Positions 18,906 through 28,121 of a DNA stretch of 29,799 bases are shown one piece after another. The position numbers and the translations under genes were made by a program. Location of the stretch: the NCBI GenBank assembly GCA_049999725.1, contig JBNGIS010017848.1, positions 21,199-50,997 on the forward strand, written 5' to 3'. The notes under the pieces were generated by a model. It did no database searches and was not told where the DNA came from. It saw only the letters and a list, made by a program, of their open reading frames with translations. Every line of letters begins with the position of its first letter. Position 1 is the stretch's first letter. The DNA comes from Haplomitrium mnioides. Its lineage: Eukaryota > Marchantiophyta > Haplomitriopsida > Calobryales.

Positions 18906-19740
18906 GAAATGTCGCTTGCTCTTTGGTGGTCAATTGAAACTTGACCTCTTTGCCTAGCAGATCTGTAAGTGGTGCAGCAATATATGCATAATAATGGATG
19001 AATCGTCGATAGAAGCTTGCCAATCCATTGAAAGCTCTAATGTCCTTTGCTTCCTTTGGTGTTGGCTACTCTATAATAGCCTTGATTTTCTCTTCTTCCA
19101 TCTTTATACCATCCGCAGACACCTTGTGCCCTAGGTAAGTAACCTCTTACTTCCAAAATTTGCACTTGGATCTCTTACAATAAAACTTCCAATTGCGTAA
19201 TCTTTGCAAAACTTCTTTGCGATGACTGTAATGCTAAGCTTCAATTTTGCTAAAAATAAGAATGTCATCCAATAATACCAAAAATGACTTATCCAATAAC
19301 CCATCAAAAATTTGATGCATTTGATACATGAATATGGTTGGAGCATTAGTGAGACCAAATGTAAGAACCTTCCACTCAAAATCTCCATACCTTGTGCAAA
19401 AAGTTGTCTTCAGCATATCACTTGGCTTGATAGGAATTTGCCAATAACCACTTCAAAGATCCAACTTGGAAAAGAACTGCACACCACTCAATTGATCCAA
19501 AAAATCATCAATGCACGGCAGAGGATAGGCATTCTTTATGGTTTGCTTATTCAAACTGTGATAATCGGTACAAAGACAAAATCCACCATCTTTCTTTGGT
19601 ACAAACAATATTGGTGCTTCCAAAGGCAAAGTACTATGTTGAATGAAATCCTTCTCAAGAAGATTCGTCAAGGTCTTGCGAAGCTCTTCCAGCTATTGTG
19701 GCGATAGCATGTATATAGACTAATTATACAGAGTACTTCT
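18906..19740 (-). pseudogene. E1 reverse transcriptase
   Basis: Minus-strand blocks in order are [79 protein letters not shown] and VLLDDILIFSK, then thumb/connection LGHKVSADGIK and FYRRFIHYYA. The catalytic DD of motif C survives, but stops interrupt the frame (for example before SGYWQI, after IFSKIEA at about 19234, and at EVTYLG). It copies element RNA into cDNA in active relatives. Confidence 0.9.
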
Positions 19741-20359
19741 TGGTACCAACTCAATCGAAAAAGGTATTCCACGATCATCAAGTAACCCTAACGGAAAATC
19801 ATCTGAAAACACATCCACAATAGACTTGATCCATACAACAAAGATGAACAACTCTTTCTCCATCAAAACATTATGTTGAACTGATTTGGGCTTCTTCACC
19901 AACGATGCCGGACACCCAAAGAGAAATTGCTTTTCTTGTAAAGTAACTTGAATTTGTTGTTTTGCCTAATCAACTTGAGTAGAATAATCTTCAAGCCAAG
20001 ACAAGCCCAAAATAATGTCATACAATAGAGGTGTAATAACAAAATTCATAGATTCCTCATACTCTTTGCCAATTCTTAGAAGAAATTGCTTGTGTGAGTG
20101 GAATACCTCTTGTTTTTTTGCCATCGGCCATAGTTACAAAACTTACCTTGATAGGCAAAGTTGTATCTTTGATTTTCTTTGCAAAACGTAATGACATGAA
20201 ATTTTTAGAACTTGCACAATCTATCAACATTTTACAAGAATGCTCATCAACCATACCGTCTAGATGAAACAAGGTGTTTCTAATTCTTGTCGAGATTTTC
20301 ATTCCATTGGAACTAATCAAGCTCTTAGTAAACCGCTTGATTATCTTTACTGAGGTCAT
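19741..20359 (-). pseudogene. E1 aspartic protease and protease-RT linker
   Basis: The minus strand reads LDGMVDEHSCKMLIDCASS, NFMSLRFAKKIK and FVTMADGKK, a retropepsin fold. The active-site triplet normally DSG/DTG is D-C-A, so it is inactive. After a stop near 20057 the frame resumes with YDIILGLSWLE, KSVQHNVLMEKEL and RGIPFSIELVPRSTLYN, matching the intact linker in E4. The protease would process gag-pol. Confidence 0.85.
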
Positions 20360-21250
20360 TTGTTTCCTTGATTTTCTTCTTCAGCAGCTACCACTTGAAC
20401 AAGAGCACGCTGAACAAGAGCACGTAGGCAATGTGGGCAATTTGCAATCATATGACAAAGTTGTCGATAATAAGAACATCTTCCACTTTGGCGTAGGTGC
20501 TCACGTTCTATATCATTGAGTGTCACTCGTTGCACCGCATCAATCTCCATGGGTACAACCTCATTTGCTAGCACACAAACATTTGGTAAACCTTGTTGTG
20601 GACATGGCTTAGCTTTTGTGGTTGCTAGTAGCGAGTCGTATCGTTCCACCATACACATTGCTTCTTCTAGTTGAGAGGGCTCTCTCATTGTCACTTTCAT
20701 TCTAGTGCGAAGCCTTCAATCCTCGAACAAAGTGATCCAAAGCTTCTCCCTTGCCAATATTAGGAATTTGCATAATGATATTCTGAAATTGCGTGACATA
20801 TCTCCTTACTGTACCAAGTCACTTCAATTTTGCCAAGCGATCTCTTGCCACCTTTGGAGCACTCAAAACCCTAAATCTTACATTCACCACTTCTTTAAAC
20901 TCTTGCCAAAAAGCAATTGGAGTGACAAATCTACGTTGAGCTTGCTCGATTTGATATCTCCACCAAGTTTTTCCACTTCTTTCAATTGCCTTGCAGCAAA
21001 TAGAATTCTTTGACCATCATTTCTTATGTTGGTATTCTCAAAATATTGTTTCCAATCAAACAAGAAATTCTTAGATGTGCCAGGAATCATCTTTCCATCA
21101 TATGTTTTTGGTTTGGGAAATCGCGCATGACTTTCTTCCTCTTGAAAAGGTGCCCTCTTTCCCATTTGCATTTGAACTTCTAGCAAGTGAGAAAGATGTT
21201 CAATTTGTTGTTGCATTGTTTGCATCCTCATTTCTTTTTCTCCATTCCAC
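20356..21250 (-). pseudogene. E1 gag
   Basis: The minus-strand frame starts MRMQTMQQQIEHLSHLLE, then FQEEESHARFPKPKTYDGK, WKQYFENTNIRNDGQRI and LFAARQLKE. Near 20985 the frame shifts (LGGDI in place of WWRYQIEQ), and later QFQNIIMQIPNIGKGEALDH and MREPSQLEEAMCMVERYDSL follow. The C-terminus has a single zinc knuckle read as CSYYRQLCHMIANC; relatives have C-x2-C-x4-H-x4-C, so the second Cys is now Tyr. Gag would form the particle and bind the RNA genome. Confidence 0.87.
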
Positions 21251-21264
21251 CAAAAAGAATCGTG

Positions 21265-21277
21265 GCTCTGATATCAA
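21265..21277 (-). promoter_or_regulatory. E1 primer-binding site
   Basis: The minus strand reads TTGATATCAGAGC directly after the 5' LTR, one base different from the initiator tRNA-Met PBS (TGGTATCAGAGC). Confidence 0.85.
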
Positions 21278-21657
21278 TGTAAAAGAACGCAAATACCGAC
21301 TGCCAAATAAGTAACACTTCAAGATAACTCTAACATAGTTACACAACTCAAGGCCAATAAGCAAACCAAAGCCAAGCAACCAAAGATTCAAACCAAATTG
21401 AGAGGAACTCTAGAATGAAGAGTGGTGCTAAGAAGCCCTTCTCTTTATACAAGAGAAGAGGGTGTCATCCTCTTTCTTCACTTACAAGTCACTTCTAATT
21501 TCAGCCTTAAAAATGTTTCAGCCTTAAAAATGACTCTCTACTAAAAGTGACTTCGAACAAGTAATCTAATCTCAACCCTAAAAGTGACTCACTACCACTT
21601 CCGTCACTCTCTTCTATTTTCTTATAAATAGCACAACCTTTTGCTTGTACTATTACA
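21278..21657 (-). repeat. E1 5' LTR (LTR C)
   Basis: 380 bp, TGTAAAAGAACG...CTATTACA on the plus strand, followed by the ATTTT target duplication. It shares CTGCCAAATAAGTAACACTT with LTR A, which sets the A/C subfamily apart from B/D. It has a small 17-bp duplication (TTTCAGCCTTAAAAATG, twice, near 21505-21540) in the GTCACTTTT-motif region. Confidence 0.93.
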
Positions 21658-21662
21658 ATTTT

Positions 21663-24600
21663 GAAAACTTTGTACTTAATACAATCAAATCAATTGCACA
21701 ATTTTGGTGGATTTTGAAAATTTTTATATTTATTAGAACCAAAGAACTTATATAGTGCATTTTGAAAAACCTTGTACTTAATACAACCGAAGTTCTTGCA
21801 TGGTGTATTTTTGAAACACTTTATACTTAGTAGATCTCAATTATTTGCATGGTGCATTTTGAAAAAAAGCTGTATTTTATACAACCAAAGTACTAGCATG
21901 GTGCATTTTTAAAAGCTTTATACTTAGTAAAATCAAACTACTTACATAGTGCAGTTTGAAAAACTTTGTATTTGATACAACTAAAGTACTTGAAAATGAT
22001 GCATTTTGAAAAACTTTGTACTTAATTCAACCAATAAACTTGCACAATTATGGTGGATTTTGAGAAGCTTTATATTTAGTAGAACCAAAGTACTTACATG
22101 GTTATTTTTTAAAAATTGTACTTAATACAACCACATTTTGAAAAACTTTATACTCAATAGAACCAAACTACCTACAAGTCTCATTTTGAAAAACTTTGTT
22201 ATTAGTGCAACCACATTTTGAAAAACTTTATACTTAGTAGACTTTGTTATGAAAAACTTTATACTTAGTAGACTTTGTTATTAGTGCAACCACATTTTGA
22301 AAAACTTTATACTTAGTAGAAACAAAGTACTTACATGGTGCATTTTGAAAAACCTTGTACTTACCACAATCTCATTTTGAAAAACTTTGTACTTTGTAGA
22401 AACCAAAGTACTTACATGGTGTATTCTGAAAAACTTTATGCTTAATATAACCACATTTTGAAAACATTTGTACTTAGTAGAACCAAAGTACTTAGGTTCA
22501 CTAACTACAAAGTTTTTCAAAATGTAGTTCTATTAACAAGTTTTTCAAAATGCACCATGTAAGTACTTACACGATGCATTTTGATAAACTTTGTACTTAG
22601 TACAACTACATTTTGAAACCTTTATCTCTCATAATACCAAAGTACTTACATGGTAAATTTGAAAAAATCTGTATTTAATGCAACCAAAGTACTTGAACAA
22701 TTTTGGTGGAATATGAAAAATGTTATACTTACTTGAGCCAAATACTTACATGGTGTATTTTGCAAAAAAAATATATTTTGTAGAACCAAAGTACTTACAT
22801 GGTATGTTTTGAAAAACACACTTAATGCAATCAAAGTACTTGCATAATACTAAAGGGATTTTGAAAAACTTTATAGTTAGTAGAACCAAGGTACTTACAT
22901 GATGCACTTTGAAAAACTTTGCACTTAATACAACCAAAGTACTTGCACAATTATGGTGGATTTTGAAAAACTTTATACCTAATAGAACCAAAGTATTTCC
23001 ATAGTTCATTTTGAAAATTTTTTACTTAATACAAGCAAACTACTTACATAAGCATAGTGGATTTTGAAAAACTTTCTACTTAGTAGTATCAAAGTACTTG
23101 CATTGTGCATTTTGAAAAACTTTGTATTTAATACAACCAAAGTAGTTCCATAATTCTAGTGGATTTTAAAATTTTTTATACTAAGTAGAACCAAAGTACT
23201 TACATGGTGCATTTTGAAAACATTTGTACTTAATATAACCAAAGTACTAACATGAGGAGTTTTTAAATCTTTATACTTAGTAGAACAAAATTTCTTGCAT
23301 GGTGTATTTTGAAAAACTTTGTACTTAATTCAACCAAAGAGCTTGCACATGGTGCATTTAAAAAAAAAAACTTTGTAATTAATACAACCAAAGTACTTGC
23401 ACAATTATGGTGGATTTTAAGAAACTTTATCTTAGTAGAACCAAACTTCTTACACAATTATGGTGGATTTTAAGAAACTTTATCTTAGTAGAACCAAACT
23501 TCTTACATGGTGCATTTTGAAAAACTTAATACTTAATACAACTGAAGTACTTGGATGGTGCATTTTGAAAAACTTTATATTTAGTAGAACTAAAGTACCT
23601 ACATACTGCATTTCTTAAAACTTTGCATTGTGTATTTTTTTCAAATCTTAACACTTAGTAGAACCAAAGTACTTGTATAAGTTTGGTGGATTTTGAAAAT
23701 TTTTATACTTAGTAGAATCAAAGCTCTTACATGGTGCATTTTGAGAAACTTTGTACTTAACACAACCAAAGTACTTGATAGTGCATTTAAAAACCTTTAT
23801 ACTTAGTAGAACCAAAGTACTAACATGGTGTATTTTTAAAAACTTTGTAAGAACTTTGTAATTAATACAGCCAAAGTTCTTGCACTGTGCATTTTTGAAA
23901 AACTTTTCCTTGTTGGAACCTAAGTACTTACATGGTGCATTTTGAAAATATTTATGTTTAATGCAACCAAAGTAGCAACATAGTGCATTTTCAAAAACTT
24001 TATATTTAGTCAAATCAAACTACATACATGGTGCATTTTGAAAAACTTTGTACTTAAAACAACAAAAGTACTTACACATGGTGCATTTTGAAAAACTTTC
24101 TACTGAATACAACCAAAATACTTGCACAACTGATTTTGAGAAAATTTATAGTTAGTAGATTCAAAATACTTACATGGTGCATTTTGAGAAACTTTGTACT
24201 TAATACAACCACATTTTTGAAAAATTTTATATTAGTAAAAGCAAAGTACTTACATTGTGCATTTTGAAAAACTTTATACTTAGTAGAACCAACCATACTT
24301 TGAAAAACTTTGTACTTAATATAACCACATTTTCAAAACATTTGTACTTAGTTTGTACTTAGTAGAACCAAAGTACTTACATAGTGCATTTTGAAAAACT
24401 TGTTAATACAACTACATTTTGAAAAACTTTGTACTTAGTAGAACCAAAGCACCTTAATAGAACCAAAAACTTTGTACTTATTAGAACCAAAGCACCTTAA
24501 TAGAACCAAATCACTTACATGGTGAATTTTGATAAACTAGGTATTTAGTACAACCACATTTTGAAAAACTTTATTTCTTATAGAACCAAAGTACTTACAT

Positions 24601-24838
24601 GGTGCATTTTGAAAAACGTTGTATTTAATACAACCACATATTTAGAAACTTTGTAATTAGTACAACCAAAGTGTTTACATGGTGCAATTTGAAAAAATTT
24701 ATACTTAATGCAAGGACATTTTCAAAAACTTTGTACCAAGTAGAACCAAAGTCTTACATTTTGAAAATTTTTGTACTTAATAAAACTACATTTTTGAAAA
24801 ACGTTGTATTTAGTAGAACCAAATCACTTACATAGTGA
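21663..24838. repeat. AT-rich satellite array, right block
   Basis: Same alternating units as at 3620-4638 over about 3.2 kb. Typical words are GTAGAACCAAAGTACTTACA, TGGTGCATTTTGAAAAACTT and TACTTAATACAACC. Several higher-order duplications are visible, for example the repeat around CTTCTTACACAATTATGGTG near 23448-23500 and the GACTTTGTTATTAGTGCAACC / TTTATACTTAGTAGACTTTG block near 22190-22310. Ends at about 24838 where copia sequence starts. Confidence 0.92.
22505..22589. repeat. Inverted satellite unit and palindrome
   Basis: At 22505-22560 the satellite appears on the opposite strand (AAGTTTTTCAAAATG, twice). It then returns to the normal orientation around the palindromic centre AAGTACTT, giving an inverted repeat with arms of about 25 bp: AAGTTTTTCAAAATGCACCA against GATGCATTTTGATAAACTT. 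Confidence 0.8.
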
Positions 24839-24839
24839 A

Positions 24840-25674
24840 TTCAGGCTAGGTGGGGATAATGAGAATGATTCTCCTATGTCAATGCTTGTTGCTGTTGGAC
24901 TCAAGATATGGAGGACTTCACTATTCTAAAAAGTTTCGGTTTGAATATGGAAACCATTTTGTGGTATATGGCGGAAATTGATGAGGTTTTTGGCTGTTGT
25001 AGGTGCATAAATGGTGGGTTGGATATTCAATTTGGTGCCATTTGGAAAGAGTATGGTGGCTGGATCATGTCCTTCTTCAATTTGGTTGTGGCTAGTGATC
25101 ACGATCATAGGATTGAAAGAAGGTTTAGCCGATGAGAAGTACTTGCGGTCTTGCAATATAGTATACGAAGATCCCCTATATACAATGGAGGTTATCTTGG
25201 ATTTTTTTTCATGGTTTGATATAGAGGGATGAGTCATGTGACTCTCAAGATGTAGATTGTACGATGGATATTCATCCATGTTTGTCAATTCCAATAAGTT
25301 ACCGTGTACCTCATTATTATGAGGTTTAATGCTATGTTGGTATAGGCGCACTAGGTGAGCAGGTGCACTGTAAGTAAGCTGGGTGTGGCCACCAGTGCCA
25401 CATCGATTGTAGGCCGTCTACAGTTGGCATCAATTGCAGGCCGTCTACAGTTGGCGCAATTGAGAATGAGTTCGTTGACCTCTATTGGGTTGCTTGCCTC
25501 CTCTGTTGGTCCATGTGTGGCATCGTCAATGTGGGACGTTTGACATGTCAATCCCTGTTTTTGGGGATTGGAGGTCGACTAATGTTCGGGTGGGTGGTGC
25601 TCTCCCTAAATAAGAAGTGTCCCCTTCCTCCGCTTTTGGAAAAATTTCTAGTTCTAGAGTGGGGATATTGTCTA
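24840..25674 (-). pseudogene. Ty1/copia fragment: gag zinc knuckle to protease
   Basis: The minus-strand frame reads a basic region (GKQPNRGQRTHS), a zinc knuckle (NRCGTGGHTQLTY), APAHLVRLYQHSIKPHNNE, then SIVYRGSSYTIL, NQIEEGHDPATILFPNGT, IYAPTTAKNLINFRHI and QNGFHIQTE. This follows the plant copia pattern gag knuckle - LYQ.S - VDSG(T)THTIL - IEG.G.A...LPNGT - NL.SF.DIR.NG.HIET. The protease Asp is Tyr (VYRGSS). The first half of the knuckle is duplicated in tandem by 27 bp (about 25402-25455), and stops or Cys-to-Tyr changes at TGG and TGC codons are present. RT and integrase are absent. Bordered by satellite on the left and by the E4 LTR on the right. Confidence 0.75.
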
Positions 25675-26063
25675 TGTAATAGTACAAGCATAAGGTTGTG
25701 CTATTTATAAGAAAATAGAGAGAATTGAAGGAATAATAGTGAGTCACTTTTAGGTTTAAGATTGGATTACTTGTCTTTGAAGTCACTTTTGGTAGAGAGT
25801 CACTTTTAGGGCTGAAATTAGAAGTGACTTGTAAGTGAAGAAAGAGGGAAGACACCCACTTCTCTTGTATAAATAGAAGGGCTTCTTAGCTCCACTCCTC
25901 ATTCTAGAGTTCCTCTCAAATCACTTGGGTTCTTTGGTTGCTTGGCTTTTGCTTGCACTCTTGGTCTTAGCTTGGACCTTGAGTTGCTTTTGGTTGAAGA
26001 ACTCTATTAGAGTTCACCATGAGTTCTTACTCATTTGGATTTGGTCTTTGAGATTCTTTTACA
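25675..26063 (+). repeat. E4 5' LTR (LTR D)
   Basis: 389 bp, TGTAATAGTACAAGC...GATTCTTTTACA. Contains AGTCACTTTT at 25742, 25781 and 25798 and an inverted AAGTGACT at 25822, followed by a TATA box at 25868. Confidence 0.93.
25742..25876 (+). promoter_or_regulatory. E4 LTR promoter: AGTCACTTTT repeats and TATA box
   Basis: Three direct AGTCACTTTT copies and one inverted copy lie 40-125 bp upstream of TATAAATAG (25868-25876). The first copy is preceded by TG, making TGAGTCA, a GCN4/bZIP-type site. The number of copies and the spacing differ between the four chromovirus LTRs here, as often seen for LTR enhancer repeats. Activity is inferred. Confidence 0.6.
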
Positions 26064-26077
26064 TTGGTATTAGAGAT
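26064..26077 (+). promoter_or_regulatory. E4 primer-binding site, degraded
   Basis: TTGGTATTAGAGAT follows the LTR; two changes from the initiator tRNA-Met PBS TGGTATCAGAGC. Confidence 0.8.
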
Positions 26078-26132
26078 ATGGTTTGTTTTTGGTGTGAGCT
26101 ACATAGAGAGTTAAGAAGAGGTGATTCAAGCA

Positions 26133-26793
26133 ATGGAACAATGACTTAAACATCTTTCACGCCTTTTGGAAGTGGGAATAAAAGAAAGAGCAATGTTTCA
26201 AGAAGAAGAGAGTTATGGGCAATTTCCAACGCCAAAAGCATATGATGAAAAGGTGACTTGTGGTGCTTGTGAGAACTTCATTTTTTATTGTGAACAATAT
26301 TTTGAAGCTACAAACATCAGAGAGGATAGTCGGCGAATTCTATTTGCGACAAGCCAATTAGAAAGAGTTCCAAAGACTTGGTGGAGATATCAAATAGAAC
26401 AAGCATAACGTGGATTTGTTGCTCCTATTGTATCTTAGCATGAGTTCAAAGAAGGAGTGATCTCAAGATTTAGGGTTGTAAATGCTTCAAAAGTAGCTAG
26501 AGATTGATTGGCCGAATTGAAGCAACTTGGTACAGTGAGAAGTTATGTGACACTTTCAAGATACAATTATGCAAGTTCCTAATATAAAAGAAGAAGAAGC
26601 ACTAGACCGCTTTGTTCGGGGATTGAAACCTATCACAAGAATAGAAGCTACTATGAGAGAGCCTATTCAGTTAGAAGAAGTAATGCATATGGCAGAGCGA
26701 CATGACTCATTACTCACGGCTATTAGATCTCGTCCTCAACCATTCGAACAACATTATGAAAACCTTGCAAGCTCTAATGGAATTAAATTGTGA
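26133..26793 (+). pseudogene. E4 gag, lacking its zinc knuckle
   Basis: ATG at 26133 reads MEQ, a TGA, then KHLSRLLEVGIKERAMFQEE, YGQFPTPKAYDEK, CEQYFEATNIREDSRRI, WWRYQIEQA, a stop, and later MQVPNIKEEEALDRFVRGLK and MREPIQLEEVMHMAERHDSL. The last part goes straight from RPQPFEQH to LASSNGIK next to protease; in E1 this interval contains the zinc knuckle and surrounding sequence, so roughly 100 residues were deleted. Same early TGA as E2. Confidence 0.85.
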
Positions 26794-27882
26794 CAAGAAT
26801 TCAAGGTACCTTGTTCTATCTTGATGGTATGATTGAGGAGCACTCTTGTAGAATGTTGGTCGATAGTGGGAGTTTTGAAAATTTTATGTCACTACGTTTT
26901 GCTAAGATAATCAAAGCAAAATATAGGCCTATCAGGGGGAGTGTTGTAACTATGGCTGATGGCCAAAAGCATGATGTGTTTTGCTCTCAAAAGCCATTCC
27001 TTCTAAGGATTGGAAAAGAGTATGCGGAATCTTTGCAATTTATTATTGCACCTATACAATATGACATCATTTTAGGACTGCCTTGGCTTGAAGAAAGGTT
27101 TGCTCAATTTGATTGGGGAAAACGACAAATTCAAGTTACCTTACAAGGTAAGAAACTTCTTTTGGGGTGTTTGACATTGTTGGTGAAGAAGCATAAATCA
27201 ATTCAACATGTCAATTCAGTGGAGCAAGAGTTGTCTGTCTTTGCTGTTTGGATTAAGCCCATCATGGACTTAAGTAAGGAGGGAGGAAAAGGTGCACCTA
27301 CCTTAGTGATAGATGAAATTTTGAAAGAGTTTGCAGATGTGTTTCCAGAGGATTTGCCAAAGAGGTTACCAAACGATCGAGGAATGCCTTTTCCGATTGA
27401 GTTGATACTAGGAAGCACTCCTTATAATCGACCTATATATCGGCTCTCACCACAAGAATTAGAGGATCTTTGAAAGACATTGATGGATCTTCTTGAGGAG
27501 GATTTCATTCAATACAGTACTTCTCCTTGAGGAGCTATGGTATTCTTTGTACCAAAGAAAGATGGTGGATTTCATCTTTGTACATATTATCGAGGATTGA
27601 ACAATCAAACAATGAAGAATGCTTATCCTCTACCTCGTATGGATGATTTGTTGGATCAATTGAGTGGTGCACGATTCTTTTCTAAGTTGGATTTTCAAAG
27701 TGGCTATTAGCAAACTCCAATCAAGCCACGTGATGTACCAAAGACAACTTTTTGCACAAGGTATGGGCATTTTGAGTGGAAAGTTCTTACATTTGGTCTT
27801 ACTAATGCTCCGACGATATTCATGGATCAAATGCATCGAGTTTTTGATGGGCTATTGGATAAGATAGTGTTGGTATTTTTGG
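26790..27882 (+). pseudogene. E4 protease and N-terminal reverse transcriptase
   Basis: The longest chromovirus frame in the window (26790-27473). Protease has MLVDSGSFENFMSLRFAK with the DSG active site intact and VVTMADGQKH, then YDIILGLPWLEERF, a linker with APTLVIDEILKEFADVFPED, LPNDRGMPFPIELI and RPIYRLSPQELEDL. Stop TGA at 27471, after which RT continues: [68 protein letters not shown] and NAPTIFMDQMHRVFDG. It ends at VLVFLD where the DDIL of motif C should follow. Confidence 0.88.
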
Positions 27883-27960
27883 ATGGCCCTCGACAATTAG
27901 ATTAATTTTTATTTTTATTTTTATTTCCTCAAAATAATTCTCACCCTATATCACAGCCTC
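27883..27960. other. Unassigned spacer between E4 and LINE
   Basis: 78 bp unlike RT or LINE sequence. Contains three ATTTTT hexamers (about 27905-27926), which could be a decayed poly(A)-like tail of another minus-strand retroposon. No frame or TSD could be assigned. Confidence 0.5.
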
Positions 27961-27987
27961 TTTTTTTTTTTTTTTTTTTTTTTGACC

Positions 27988-28013
27988 GAAAGTTAACAGC
28001 TTTATTAACTTTC
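27988..28013 (-). promoter_or_regulatory. LINE 3' stem-loop next to poly(A)
   Basis: GAAAGTTAA (27988-27996) and TTAACTTTC (28005-28013) are perfect 9-bp complements with an 8-nt loop, ending 4 bases before the tail. Some LINEs use a 3' hairpin for RT recognition; whether this one does is inference. The AATAAA signal (28001-28006, minus strand) overlaps the loop and one arm. Confidence 0.6.
28001..28006 (-). terminator. LINE polyadenylation signal
   Basis: AATAAA on the minus strand, about 18 bases before the poly(A) tail: the normal signal-to-tail distance. Confidence 0.7.
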
Positions 28014-28121
28014 AAGCATCAAAGGAACAACCGCAGCCAGCAATCAGGCCGAGCGGCAAAAACAGAAACCCATCAATCCCTTTCGAGATCAAGCCTAGTA
28101 AACCACAACAGGCCAATACCC

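Larger units (their letters stand above)
4639..21657 (-). mobile_element. E1: Ty3/gypsy chromovirus, nested with E2 and E3
   Basis: LTRs at 4639-5077 (3') and 21278-21657 (5') share the same subfamily sequence, begin TGTAAAAGAA and end near ...TTGTACTATTACA on the plus strand. They are flanked by ATTTT at 4634-4638 and 21658-21662. Joining the flanks restores the satellite phase. On the minus strand the order is LTR, tRNA-iMet-type PBS, gag, protease, RT, RNase H, integrase core, integrase C-terminus with GPY/F domain, chromodomain, PPT, LTR: a chromovirus. E3 (6703-17590) and E2 (5662-6617) interrupt the integrase. Without them and their duplicated targets E1 is about 5.2 kb, normal for the group. 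Coding regions carry many stops and frameshifts, so E1 is inactive. Confidence 0.92.
25675..27882 (+). mobile_element. E4: truncated Ty3/gypsy chromovirus
   Basis: Order: 5' LTR (25675-26063), PBS, gag, protease and N-terminal RT, all plus strand and collinear with E1 and E2. The LTR belongs to the E2 subfamily. The element stops inside RT motif C (VFLD then unrelated sequence) at about 27882; integrase and 3' LTR are missing. The 5 bp before the LTR are GTCTA, but the matching TSD is not in the window. The sequence left of it is a copia relic. Confidence 0.9.

Noticed and set aside
21663-24838. Minus-strand frames of 60-121 codons reading KYFG-, KFFK- and HHVSTLV-like repeats
   Set aside because: They simply translate the satellite unit. 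Frame lengths follow unit phase and there is no start context or independent motif.
27961-27983. T-run as a Pol III terminator or simple microsatellite
   Set aside because: It is directly preceded on the minus strand by a LINE 3' UTR with AATAAA and ORF2, so it is the element's poly(A) tail.
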